A DNA stretch of 33,951 nucleotides, taken from positions 1-33,951 of the forward strand of contig VAZV01000172.1 in NCBI GenBank assembly GCA_005884765.1, in the 5' to 3' direction. The stretch is from Alphaproteobacteria bacterium. GTDB lineage: Bacteria; Pseudomonadota; Alphaproteobacteria; Rhizobiales; Xanthobacteraceae. Made by a program: the position numbers and the translations under genes. Below are positions 8,752-16,278 of this stretch, in pieces; the first letter of the stretch is position 1, and each line of letters starts with the position of its first letter. The notes beneath the pieces were generated by a model. That model worked only from the letters and a program-made list of their open reading frames with translations, made no database searches and was not told the DNA's origin.

Positions 8752-9213
8752 CTACGTGTCGCGTAAAACAGATACCGATGACTTCATGAGCGTTTTGATC
8801 TCCTCGACAAGCTTGGATAGGTCCTCAGGCTTTGTCTGACACTCCCAAACCTCGATGACACGCCAGCCCCGCTTCTCCAAGGCGATCTTAACTCGCTCGT
8901 CGCGGAGGCGATTTCCCTTCAGCTTGGGCGCCCAAAAATCCAATTTGGATTTCGGCATTCGAGCGAGGCGGCAATTTTGATCGGGATGTTGATGCCAAAA
9001 GCAGCCATGTACGAAAACGGCGATCTGGCGACTACGAAAGACGAGGTCGGGCTTGCCAATTAGATCCTTAGCTTGCAACCGGTAACGTAAGCCCGCCGCA
9101 TGTAGCGTTCTCCGAACAAGCAGCTCAGGTTTCGTGTCGCGGCCGCGCACAAGCGCCATTTGCGCGCTTCTGGCCGGATCAACGCTATTGGTCGTCCGCA
9201 CCGCCAGCCTCAT
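8752..9213 (-). CDS. vsr: Very-short-patch-repair type (Vsr) endonuclease
   Basis: I chose ATG at 9213 (153 aa) because Vsr proteins begin only 20-25 residues before the conserved VRGRDTKPE segment; the frame stays open to 9324. Visible family hallmarks are GRDTKPELLVRR, Asp56 in GKPDLVF, the FVHGCFWHQH block with His69 and His74 followed by a Cys, and WRVIEVWEC near the end. Vsr nicks DNA beside T:G mismatches created by deamination of 5-methylcytosine and normally accompanies a cytosine methyltransferase. No methyltransferase is seen here. Its start overlaps the end of a truncated reading frame (9185-9366) that may be what is left of the partner. Relatives of this shape also occur as nucleases in defence loci, so repair or defence are both possible. 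Confidence 0.85.
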   Translation of the reverse strand: MRLAVRTTNSVDPARSAQMALVRGRDTKPELLVRRTLHAAGLRYRLQAKDLIGKPDLVFRSRQIAVFVHGCFWHQHPDQNCRLARMPKSKLDFWAPKLKGNRLRDERVKIALEKRGWRVIEVWECQTKPEDLSKLVEEIKTLMKSSVSVLRDT

Positions 9214-9366
9214 CGAGCTCTGGACCAGCAACGACTTCGCCCACGGGGGGAATGTCATTGTCCCCTGCCTGCGGGGCGTCATCTTGACGGAAGCCGGCCA
9301 GCATTTCTTCAAGCAAGGCCGCATGGTCGAGCCGCGCGGGGATGCGTTCGAGGTCCGTAGGGCGGA
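9185..9366 (-). pseudogene. C-terminal remnant of an unidentified gene upstream of vsr
   Basis: Reading the minus strand from within the palindromic repeat, one frame is open for about 60 codons to a TAG at 9185-9187. It gives a protein-like sequence: RPTDLERIPARLDHAALLEE, then MLAGFRQDD, then an acidic tail ending GGADDQ. Codon use is GC-biased and it overlaps the vsr start by 29 bases, as translationally coupled genes often do. Upstream the frame runs into the 9356-9437 palindrome and meets a stop there, so the 5' part of the gene is missing. I do not recognise the family. A cytosine methyltransferase would be the expected neighbour of vsr, but nothing in the remaining residues proves it. 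Confidence 0.5.
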
Positions 9367-9437
9367 TTAGCGTCAGCGTAATCCGCCGCTAAAGCCGCCG
9401 AGTTGGCGGATTACGCCTACGGCTAATCCGCCCTACG
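9356..9437. repeat. Nested palindrome with CGTAGGGCGGATTAGC arms
   Basis: Outer arms 9356-9371 and 9422-9437 are exact 16-bp inverted repeats. Inner arms 9376-9387 and 9405-9416 (GCGTAATCCGCC / GGCGGATTACGC) form a second stem. Elements with this GCGGATTA...TAATCCGC signature are common in alphaproteobacterial intergenic DNA. Here it borders a truncated gene, so it may mark the deletion endpoint. The following 9438-9548 holds nothing I can name. Confidence 0.85.
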
Positions 9438-9548
9438 ACCTAGCCCGCGCTACCTCGACCAGGTTTGAGAAGCCAGGATTTCGCTGCCTGCAGTACGGAG
9501 GCCGCCGTTTCAGCGCGTCGCGTTAATTGCGCTGGTCGGCATCGAAGG

Positions 9549-10394
9549 TCAAGAAAACGACGCGCGCCAACTATCGGGGCGCAAGTTGAGAGCTTCATTC
9601 AGAGGAGGGGTTATTTGAAAAATAAGCGGATTCTGGGCGAATAGGTGTACGCGATACAGGCGCCATTTTTCCGCAGATGCTGCAGCCTTTTGACACTCAT
9701 TTTCAGAAATAAAGAATGGTGTTCTAGCTGCTCCATTCGTCGTCTTGACTTCTATTAGAAGCTCTCGACCGTCGGGCTCGAAAGAAAGGATATCGTATCC
9801 AGCGCCATCTCCCTCCTCCGCCGATATCCATCTTATTTTTTTCAGAAGGTCGAGTCGCTGGAATTTTTCAAGTTTCTTTTTTTCTATCTCCAGCACGAAT
9901 TCTTCGCCCGCTCGTCCTAAAGATCGGTTGCGGAGATCTCGCTCGACGGGATCGAATTTTCTAACCAACCGCTCAAGCTGCCAGGGCCTTTGAGTTTGAG
10001 GCTCTAATCTCGGAGCATCCACAAAAGTAGCGCCATCATCGGCAACTGCGAGCACTTTCGGAGGTAACTGATGATAGGCTATATCTTCGTTCGACGAAAG
10101 GTACCGGTCAATTGCACCAAAAATCGACGCCTGATAATTTCTTTTCGGTTTGTAACCGATGATCCAAGGTAGTCCCATTTCTTCCAAAACGGCTGATATG
10201 TTTTGATGCTTGAACTCCACCGATCGATGCGATCGTCCGATCTGTTGCATGAGGACAGCGCTATGGTGAGATTTGACATATTGCTGCCGAGATAGCTCAG
10301 CCCTCAACATCGAAAAATAATCGGCGACAATGGCATCAAGCTCATCGTCGCTCCACGGTTTTCCAATCTTTTCTTCGTCCGCCATACCTTGCAC
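9549..10394 (-). CDS. DUF3883-domain protein, predicted PD-(D/E)XK-like nuclease
   Basis: The 281-aa product (GTG start; an ATG follows three codons later) has two parts. The N-terminal 15-100 region (WSDDELDAIVADYF, FKHQNISAVLEEMG, GYKPKRNYQ) is one I recall preceding HNH or DUF3883 domains in restriction-like proteins. The C-terminal 158-255 region fits DUF3883: GRAGEEFV (Glu164), AGYDILSF (Asp201) and LLIEVKTTN (Glu215, Lys217), then FFISENE and WRLYRVH. The E...D...ExK spacing is that expected of a PD-(D/E)XK nuclease core. The gene is strikingly AT-rich compared with its neighbours, with long T and A runs, pointing to horizontal transfer. It lies 31 bases downstream of the regulator gene on the same strand and near the HNH and Vsr genes. 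A defence role is inference from domain and neighbourhood. Confidence 0.75.
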   Translation of the reverse strand: MQGMADEEKIGKPWSDDELDAIVADYFSMLRAELSRQQYVKSHHSAVLMQQIGRSHRSVEFKHQNISAVLEEMGLPWIIGYKPKRNYQASIFGAIDRYLSSNEDIAYHQLPPKVLAVADDGATFVDAPRLEPQTQRPWQLERLVRKFDPVERDLRNRSLGRAGEEFVLEIEKKKLEKFQRLDLLKKIRWISAEEGDGAGYDILSFEPDGRELLIEVKTTNGAARTPFFISENECQKAAASAEKWRLYRVHLFAQNPLIFQITPPLNEALNLRPDSWRASFS

Positions 10395-10425
10395 TGCGTT
10401 GGGTTAGCCACTCCGCTCCCATCCC

Positions 10426-12057
10426 CTACCCCAACCCCGCCCGCCGGAACGCCTCGACGTAGCAATCGCGCACGTCGTCGTTCTGGAACGGCATTTCCTT
10501 GGCGATCCATTCGAGCGAGATGTCCGGCTGCACGCGGCGCAATTCGGCTAGCGCGGCGCGCGCGACGTCGTCATGCCCGGCCATGGCGGCGGCCGCGGTC
10601 AGCACGCGGTGGGCGCCGACAAAGTCGGCGCGCTGCCTTAAACCCTCGCGCGACAGGCGGATCGCTTCCTCGTAATTGCGGCCGACGAATTGCGAATAGG
10701 CGGCGACGCCGCAATAGATTGCGGCGAACGGATCGCGCGGCGAAAGCCTAAGCGCATGCTGTGCGGCACGATCGCCCTCCTGCCATCGCCCGCAATAGGC
10801 CAGCGCGACGCCGTAATAGCCGTGGCCGATCGAAAAATTCGGATTGAGGCGGAGCGTGAGCTCGAATTCGGCGAGGCAATCCTCGAACCGGCGATTGAGA
10901 AGGTAGACGCCCGCCAGCGCGAAATGCGCCCACGGGTCCTCGCTGTCGGCGTGGATCGCAGCCAGCGCGCAGCGCTCGGCGACCGGCATCGCTTTCGCCA
11001 TCGGCTCCCAGCCCATGTGGGCGCCGAACATGCGACTGCCCGCGAGCACGCCCAGCGCCTGGCCGTAGTGGGGGTCGATATCGATGGCCTTTTCCAACAG
11101 CGCCTGCGCCACCACGTTGTCCTGCCGCGTCACCCGCCAATAATGCGACAGCGCGCGCATCACCAGATCCCAGGCGTCCATCGAATCCGGCGCCTTGCGC
11201 AGGCTGCGGAAATTCTCGGCGGCATAGAGCTGCGGCTCGATCGCAGCGACAATGGCTTGCGTGATCTCGTCCTGCACGGCGAACACATCGGCGAGGCCGC
11301 GGTCGTAACGCTCCGCCCAAAGGTGACTGCCGGTGGCGACATCGTTCAACTGCACCGTGATGCGCACGCGATCGCCGTCCTTGCGCACGCTGCCTTCGAC
11401 GACATAGTTGACGCCGAGCTCCTGGCCGACCTGCTTCAAGTGAACGGATTTGCCCTTGTAGATAAAGGAGGAGTTGCGCGCGATCACATAGAACCAGCGC
11501 AGTTTCGACAGCGCGGTGATGATGTCCTCGCTGATGCCGTCGGAAAAATATTCCTGCTCCGCCTCGCCGCTCATGTTGGTGAACGGCAACACCGCGATCG
11601 CCGGGCGATCCAGCACCGAGAGTGCTGCCCGCGGCTGCTGGGTGTCGTCGGGCGAGTGATGCGAGGGCTTGGGCGGCGCGTCCTCCGGCTTGGCTTCGGG
11701 CAAGGTCACGCTGACATCGCCGATGAAGCGGAACCCCTTGCGGGCGATGGTGCGCACCAGCCGCTGATCGCGCCCCGTATCGCCGACCGCCTTGCGGACG
11801 GCATTGATCCGCGACGTCAGCGTCGATTCCGAGACGATCCGCCCCTCCCAGACATGATCGAACAGGTCGTCCTTGCTCACGACCCGATCGCGATTTTCCA
11901 ACAGATAAAGCAGGAGATCGAACACCTGCGGCTCGACCGCCACGCCCTCCCCACTGCGGCTCAGCTCCTGCCGGCTGGTGTCAAGTACATGATTTGAAAA
12001 GACAAATTGCAATGTTTTAAATCCTGGTGCGTGAAGACTTTGAGTCGCATCGGTCAA
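10426..12057 (-). CDS. Winged-helix / FlgO-like / TPR transcriptional regulator
   Basis: The 543-aa protein has an OmpR/CadC-type winged-helix DNA-binding domain at about 18-115 (VEPQVFDLLLYLLENRDRVV, STLTSRINAVRKAVGD, RKGFRFIG). A linker follows, then a domain at about 150-290 starting RPAIAVLPFTNMSG, with GISEDIITALSKL and ATGSHLWAERYD. This is the FlgO/adenylate-cyclase-associated region common in rhizobial regulators. TPR-like helices fill about 300-540 (ALGVLAGSRM, DPWAHFALAGVYLLNRRFED, NFSIGHGYYGVALAYCGRW). No membrane segment is visible, unlike CadC, so it is likely cytoplasmic. There is no receiver domain. The start is uncertain: TTG at 12012 (LQFVFSNHV) is a plausible alternative because relatives begin near there. 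Targets are unknown; the divergent methyltransferase run starting at 12337 is a candidate. Confidence 0.85.
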   Translation of the reverse strand: MTDATQSLHAPGFKTLQFVFSNHVLDTSRQELSRSGEGVAVEPQVFDLLLYLLENRDRVVSKDDLFDHVWEGRIVSESTLTSRINAVRKAVGDTGRDQRLVRTIARKGFRFIGDVSVTLPEAKPEDAPPKPSHHSPDDTQQPRAALSVLDRPAIAVLPFTNMSGEAEQEYFSDGISEDIITALSKLRWFYVIARNSSFIYKGKSVHLKQVGQELGVNYVVEGSVRKDGDRVRITVQLNDVATGSHLWAERYDRGLADVFAVQDEITQAIVAAIEPQLYAAENFRSLRKAPDSMDAWDLVMRALSHYWRVTRQDNVVAQALLEKAIDIDPHYGQALGVLAGSRMFGAHMGWEPMAKAMPVAERCALAAIHADSEDPWAHFALAGVYLLNRRFEDCLAEFELTLRLNPNFSIGHGYYGVALAYCGRWQEGDRAAQHALRLSPRDPFAAIYCGVAAYSQFVGRNYEEAIRLSREGLRQRADFVGAHRVLTAAAAMAGHDDVARAALAELRRVQPDISLEWIAKEMPFQNDDVRDCYVEAFRRAGLG

Positions 12058-12066
12058 TCTTGTCGG

Positions 12067-12193
12067 TCACCTCGCCCCGCTTGCGGGGAGAGGTCGGATC
12101 GCCCTTGGCGATCCGGGTGAGGGGGACTCTCACGGTCACAGTCCGTGGAGAGTCCCCCTCACCCCGACCCTCTCCCCGCGAGCGGGGCGAGGG
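12067..12193. repeat. Large composite palindrome (CTCGCCCCGC ... GCGGGGCGAG), copy 1
   Basis: Outer arms lie at 12071-12080 and 12182-12191. An exact 15-bp inner pair (GTGAGGGGGACTCTC at 12117-12131, complement at 12148-12162) and small GC-rich hairpins lie inside. A second copy occurs in inverted orientation at 18964-19090. It fills much of the 279-base divergent gap between the regulator and methyltransferase genes. No clear promoter was read in the rest. Confidence 0.85.
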
Positions 12194-12336
12194 AGAAGCG
12201 GCCCTCAAGCAACAATCAAGCTGATCTCAGGGCAAAATCAAGCGGGTGTCAGAGTCTTTAGGTCCGCGCAGGGGCAGTTTGGGTTCACCGGTCGTGGCCC
12301 CATGACCGCGTTCCTGTTCCAGATAAGGACACGCCC

Positions 12337-13185
12337 ATGTCGACCACGACTACCGCAACCCAAACCGGTAATTCCGCGGCCACCGCAACATCGGGGCTCG
12401 CCGCGCTCAAGATCCGCCAGCAGGCGGCCTGGTCGTCGGGCAATTACGCCGTCGTCGGCACCACGCTGCAAATCGTCGGCGAGGAACTGTGCGAGGCGCT
12501 CGATCTGCGCGCCGGCTCCAAGGTGCTCGACGTCGCCGCCGGCAACGGCATGGCCACGCTCGCGGCGGCCCGCCGCTGGTGCGACGTGACGTCGACCGAC
12601 TACGTGCCGGCGCTGCTCGAAGCCGGCGCGGCGCGGGCGGCCGCCGAAGGGCTGTCGATCGAATTCATGGAGGCGGATGCCGAAAGCCTGCCGTTTGCAA
12701 CCGGAACGTTCGACACTGTCGTCTCCACCTTCGGGGTGATGTTCACGCCGAACCAGGAGCAGGCCGCAGCCGAGCTGCTGCGGGTCTGCAAGTCCGGCGG
12801 CAAGATCGGTCTCGCCAACTGGACGCCGGAAGGCTTTATCGGGCAGGTGTTCAAGACGCTCGGGAAATATTTGCCGCCGCCGCCGAAATCGCCGGCGCTG
12901 TGGGGCACGCGCGCGCGGCTCGACGAAATGTTCGGCAGTGAGGCCCGTTCGATCAAGGCCACCTCGCGGCTGTTCAATTTCCGCTACCGCTCGCCCGAGC
13001 ATTTCCTCGCCGTGTTCAAGACCTTTTACGGCCCGGTGTTGAAGGCGTTCGCCGCGCTCGATGCGGCAACGGCGGAAAGCCTCCGCAACGACCTGCACGC
13101 GCTGATCGTGCGCATGAACCGGGCCGATGACGGCACCATGGTGGTGCCATCAGAATATCTCGAGGTCGTCGTCACCAGGCGGTGA
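12337..13185 (+). CDS. Class I SAM-dependent methyltransferase
   Basis: The 282-aa protein starts at ATG 12337 with AAGGAC seven bases upstream. After a Thr/Ala-rich N-terminus it shows the SAM-binding motif I VLDVAAGNGMATLAAARR (about 63-80), an acidic second-strand segment (DVTSTDYVPALLE), the MEADAESLPF loop that contacts adenine in UbiE/Methyltransf_11 proteins, and FDTVVSTFGVMF. The C-terminal 100 residues probably bind the acceptor. The family methylates very diverse small molecules, so the substrate cannot be named. It is the first gene of a plus-strand run with the thiol methyltransferase (69-base gap), hydrolase and MetY-like genes. That makes a sulfur or methyl-group-related acceptor plausible, but this is inference. 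Confidence 0.85.
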   Translation: MSTTTTATQTGNSAATATSGLAALKIRQQAAWSSGNYAVVGTTLQIVGEELCEALDLRAGSKVLDVAAGNGMATLAAARRWCDVTSTDYVPALLEAGAARAAAEGLSIEFMEADAESLPFATGTFDTVVSTFGVMFTPNQEQAAAELLRVCKSGGKIGLANWTPEGFIGQVFKTLGKYLPPPPKSPALWGTRARLDEMFGSEARSIKATSRLFNFRYRSPEHFLAVFKTFYGPVLKAFAALDAATAESLRNDLHALIVRMNRADDGTMVVPSEYLEVVVTRR

Positions 13186-13254
13186 GCGGCGGCTTGATCG
13201 ATACTTTCAGAAGACACGTCGCAACGGAAATTTCGAACGTAAGGAGAATTTGAA

Positions 13255-13986
13255 ATGAGCAGACTGATTGCGCTTGCCTACGGACTGGTGTCCTACGCCT
13301 TCTTCTTCGTCACCTTCCTCTACGCGCTTTGCTTCGTCGCGAACGCCGTGGTGCCCAAGACCATCGACAGCGGCGTCCCCGTCGGCGTGCCTGAAGCTAT
13401 GATCGTCAATCTATTGCTGATGTCGGTGTTTGCGATCCAGCACAGCGTGATGGCGCGCCGCCAGTTCAAGGAATGGTGGACGCGGTTCGTGCCGAAATCG
13501 GTCGAGCGCTCGACCTACGTGCTGTTTTCGACACTGGCGCTAGCGCTATTGTGCTGGCAGTGGCGGCCGATGCCGGGCGTGATGTGGCAGGTCGAGGATA
13601 CAGACGTGGCCAACGCCCTGGTCGGCCTGTCGCTGCTCGGCTGGCTGATCGCCTTGACCAGCACGTTCCTGATCAATCATTTCGAACTGTTCGGATTGCA
13701 TCAGGTCGCCAACAACCTCGCGGGGCGGCCGATGCCGCAGCCGATTTTCCGCGCGCCGCTGTTTTATCAGTTCGTGCGGCATCCGATCTATCTCGGCTTC
13801 ATCATCGCATTCTGGGCAACGCCCGTCATGACCGCCGGCCACCTGTTGTTCGCGGCGGTGACCACCGCCTACATCATCGTCGGCATCCTGCTCGAGGAGC
13901 GCGATCTCGTCGGCATGTTCGGCGACGACTATCGCCGCTACCGGCAGCGGGTGTCGATGCTGGTGCCTTGGCGCAAATCGGCCTGA
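13255..13986 (+). CDS. mddA: Membrane methyltransferase resembling methanethiol S-methyltransferase (MddA)
   Basis: ATG 13255 follows AAGGAG by eight bases. The 243-aa product is very hydrophobic with about five or six membrane segments (about 8-30, 48-65, 86-104, 120-142, 178-210). It carries the isoprenylcysteine-methyltransferase/NnrU-type C-terminal signature: FVRHPIYLGF (His176), then EERDL (214-218) and FGDDYRRYRQRV. The N-terminal half (VPKTIDSG, FAIQHSVMARRQFKEWW, PKSVERSTYVL, WQWRPMP, FLINHFELFGLHQV) matches what I remember of MddA. That enzyme uses SAM to methylate methanethiol to dimethyl sulfide and was described in Pseudomonas deceptionensis. Assignment is from memory, not alignment; an NnrU-like or other thiol/isoprenoid methyltransferase remains possible. 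A MetY-type enzyme that handles methanethiol lies two genes downstream, which supports the sulfur assignment. Confidence 0.72.
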   Translation: MSRLIALAYGLVSYAFFFVTFLYALCFVANAVVPKTIDSGVPVGVPEAMIVNLLLMSVFAIQHSVMARRQFKEWWTRFVPKSVERSTYVLFSTLALALLCWQWRPMPGVMWQVEDTDVANALVGLSLLGWLIALTSTFLINHFELFGLHQVANNLAGRPMPQPIFRAPLFYQFVRHPIYLGFIIAFWATPVMTAGHLLFAAVTTAYIIVGILLEERDLVGMFGDDYRRYRQRVSMLVPWRKSA

Positions 13987-14027
13987 CGCGCACGACGCCA
14001 CAATCAAGCAAGCCCAGGAACAGTTCG

Positions 14028-14867
14028 ATGATCCATTCAAAGCACGCCCCCTTGGCGGGGGGATCGAAGCGCTGCGTCGTCGCGGTGCATGGTTCGCTGT
14101 CTTCCGGCCGGCTATGGGCGCGGTTGGCCGACGAACTCGGCCCCAACACGCAGATGATCGCGCCGGATGTTTCCGGATATGGCGGCAATCGCGATTCGAT
14201 CATCATGCCCGAGCGGCTCTCCGGCGAAGTCGCGCTGCTCGCCGAGCACATCGGCCAGATCGAGGGCCCGTTTCATCTGGTCGGCCATTCCTATGGCGGG
14301 GCCATCGCCTTCAAGATCGCAACTGGCTCGCGGTTCGCCAGCCGCGTGCGCAGCCTGACGCTGATCGAGCCGGTGCTGCCGACCTTGCTGGCCGAAAGTG
14401 CCGCCGACCGGCGGCTGCACGAGCTGTTCGCGCAATTGGCGCGCCAGCTTTACGACGATCTCAGCAAGGGCCTCGCCATGGAGGCGATCGACAAGTTCAC
14501 CGCGTACTGGAACGGATCTGGGCCTGCCGAAAAACTGTCCCCCGAGGCACGGCTGCGCATGATCGAACAGGCCGGCAAGCTCGCGTTCGATTTTCGCGCG
14601 GTGCTCGCCGAGAAAAATGTCACGGCGGCCGCGGCCGCGATTCGCGTGCCGACGCTGCTGTTTTCCGGCGGCCTGTCGCCCTATCTCACCCAGCGCATCG
14701 TCAGCCGGCTGGCCTCGCTGATTGCGGGCGTCGACGCGCGGCATTTGCCGGCCGCGGGGCACATGATGGCGCTCTCGCATGCCAAGCTGATCAATCCGGA
14801 GATTGCCGCGCATATCGCGCGCGCGGAGCTGGCCGAGGTTCCGGCCGGCCTCTTGACCAGCGCTTGA
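14028..14867 (+). CDS. Alpha/beta-hydrolase
   Basis: The frame is open much further upstream, inside the preceding gene. The start at ATG 14028 (279 aa) has AGGAA seven bases ahead and gives a normal hydrolase N-terminus. VAVHGSLSSGRLW (about 18-30) provides the oxyanion region, LVGHSYGGA the nucleophile elbow (Ser88), and AAGHMMALSH the catalytic His (245). The acidic member is not obvious: the usual strand-7 site reads FSGGLSPYLTQR with no Asp. A cap region spans about 120-200. The enzyme could cleave an ester, thioester or other small substrate; sequence alone does not say. It sits 41 bases after the methyltransferase gene and 24 before the MetY-like gene, so co-transcription is likely. 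Confidence 0.8.
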   Translation: MIHSKHAPLAGGSKRCVVAVHGSLSSGRLWARLADELGPNTQMIAPDVSGYGGNRDSIIMPERLSGEVALLAEHIGQIEGPFHLVGHSYGGAIAFKIATGSRFASRVRSLTLIEPVLPTLLAESAADRRLHELFAQLARQLYDDLSKGLAMEAIDKFTAYWNGSGPAEKLSPEARLRMIEQAGKLAFDFRAVLAEKNVTAAAAAIRVPTLLFSGGLSPYLTQRIVSRLASLIAGVDARHLPAAGHMMALSHAKLINPEIAAHIARAELAEVPAGLLTSA

Positions 14868-14891
14868 TCCAACCAACGACAAGGAGAGACG

Positions 14892-16181
14892 ATGCCGACC
14901 GAGAGCAAGAAGGCTGAAACGATCGTGCTGCATGGCGGCAGCTATCGCGCCGACCCGGCGACCAGCGCCGTGGCCGTGCCGATCTATCAGACGACGTCCT
15001 ATCAATTCAATTCGACCGAACACGCCGGCAATTTGTTCGCGCTAAAGGAGCTCGGCAATATCTACACCCGCATCATGAATCCGACGCAGGCGGTGCTGGA
15101 GGAACGCATCGCCGCGCTGGAGGGCGGGGCCGCGGCACTGGCGCTCGCCTCCGGCCAGGCCGCCTCGCTGATTGCGGTGCAGAACATCTGCCATGCCGGC
15201 GACAACTTCGTCTGTTCGACCGACATCTATGGCGGCACCTGGAATCTGTTCCAGAACACCATGGCCACGATGGGCATCGAATGCCGCTTCGTCGATCCCG
15301 CCGATCCCGACAATTTCCGCCGCGCCACCGACGCCAGGACCCGCTGCTATTATGGCGAGACGCTGCCGAACCCCAAGCTCGCGGTGTTCCCGATCGGCGA
15401 GGTCGCGCGGATCGGCCGCCACCTCGGCGTGCCCCTGATCATGGACAACACCGCCTGTCCGGTGCTGTGCCAGCCGATCAGGCACGGCGCCGCGATCACG
15501 CTGCACTCGACGACGAAATATATCGGCGGCCACGGCACCTCGATCGGCGGCATCATCGTCGATGGCGGTCATTTCGATTGGGAAAAGCATGCCGACCGCT
15601 TTCCGATGCTCAACAGCCCCGATCCGAGCTACCATGGCGCGGTGTGGACGCAGGCGGTCAAGCCGCTCGGCCCGATCGCCTATATCCTCAAAGCCCGCGT
15701 GACCTTGCTGCGCGACGTCGGCGCGGCGATGTCGCCGTTCAACGCCTTCATGTTCATCCAGGGATTGGAAACGCTGGCGCTGCGCATGCGCCAGCACTGC
15801 GCCAATGCGAGTGCCGTCGCCGAACATCTGTCGCGGCATCCCAAGGTTGGCCGTGTGATCTTTCCAGCCATGATGGATGGCGAGGCAAGGCGCCGGGCCG
15901 ACGCGTACCTCAAGGGCGGATACGGCGGTCTCGTTGGATTCGAGCTCAAGGGCGGCCGCGACGCGGGGGGCAAATTCATCGATGCGCTCAAGATATTCTA
16001 CCATGTCGCCAATATCGGCGATGCGCGCTCGCTCGCGATCCATCCCGCCACCACGACGCACTCGCAACTGACCGCGGAAGAGCAGCACAAGACCGGCGTG
16101 ACCGACGGCTACGTCAGGCTCTCCATCGGGATCGAACATATCGACGATATCGTTGGCGATCTCGATCAGGCGCTCCGCTAG
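14892..16181 (+). CDS. metY: O-acetylhomoserine sulfhydrylase / Cys-Met metabolism PLP enzyme
   Basis: ATG 14892 follows AAGGAG by five bases. The 429-aa length and the extra segment GGHFDWEKHADRFPML / DPSYHGAV (about 225-250) are typical of MetY-type O-acetylhomoserine (thiol)-lyases, not of methionine gamma-lyases (about 398 aa). PLP-site residues are visible: YTRIMNPT (58-65), ASGQAA (87-92), Asp185 (MDNTA) and the Schiff-base Lys209 in HSTTKYIGGHG. The FAESIGNP segment expected of MetY appears as YYGETLPNP, and the usual VDNTFATP reads MDNTACPV, so specificity may be altered. MetY proteins join O-acetylhomoserine with sulfide or methanethiol to give homocysteine or methionine, and some relatives eliminate thiols. 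Next to a probable methanethiol methyltransferase, it may supply or compete for methanethiol. No SAM riboswitch was recognised upstream. Confidence 0.78.
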   Translation: MPTESKKAETIVLHGGSYRADPATSAVAVPIYQTTSYQFNSTEHAGNLFALKELGNIYTRIMNPTQAVLEERIAALEGGAAALALASGQAASLIAVQNICHAGDNFVCSTDIYGGTWNLFQNTMATMGIECRFVDPADPDNFRRATDARTRCYYGETLPNPKLAVFPIGEVARIGRHLGVPLIMDNTACPVLCQPIRHGAAITLHSTTKYIGGHGTSIGGIIVDGGHFDWEKHADRFPMLNSPDPSYHGAVWTQAVKPLGPIAYILKARVTLLRDVGAAMSPFNAFMFIQGLETLALRMRQHCANASAVAEHLSRHPKVGRVIFPAMMDGEARRRADAYLKGGYGGLVGFELKGGRDAGGKFIDALKIFYHVANIGDARSLAIHPATTTHSQLTAEEQHKTGVTDGYVRLSIGIEHIDDIVGDLDQALR

Positions 16182-16235
16182 CGGCACGGAATTCGCGCTT
16201 GGCGCTCAAGCCAAGCTTCTGATATCGAAGGACCC

Positions 16236-16278
16236 GCCAAGACCAGACGGGCAAGACCAGACGGGCAAGACCTGATGA
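16236..16278 (+). repeat. 14-bp direct repeat abutting the start of the next gene
   Basis: GCAAGACCAGACGG occurs at 16251-16264, with a one-base variant ahead of it (16236-16250) and a decaying third unit running into the ATG at 16275. It occupies the place where a ribosome-binding site would be, and no good Shine-Dalgarno is seen for ATG 16275. Confidence 0.7.

Noticed and set aside
7782..10394. Complete restriction-modification, DISARM-like or similar named defence system
   Set aside because: No methyltransferase, helicase or PLD-type component is visible; only nuclease-type genes and a remnant remain.
13473..14027. Upstream extension of the alpha/beta-hydrolase frame
   Set aside because: It lies within the MddA-like gene in another frame and adds no domain; ATG 14028 has a ribosome-binding site and gives a normal family length.
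14868..14891. SAM or other sulfur riboswitch before the MetY-like gene
   Set aside because: The gap to the previous gene is only 24 bases, and I saw no conserved riboswitch core before the run at 12194-12336 either.
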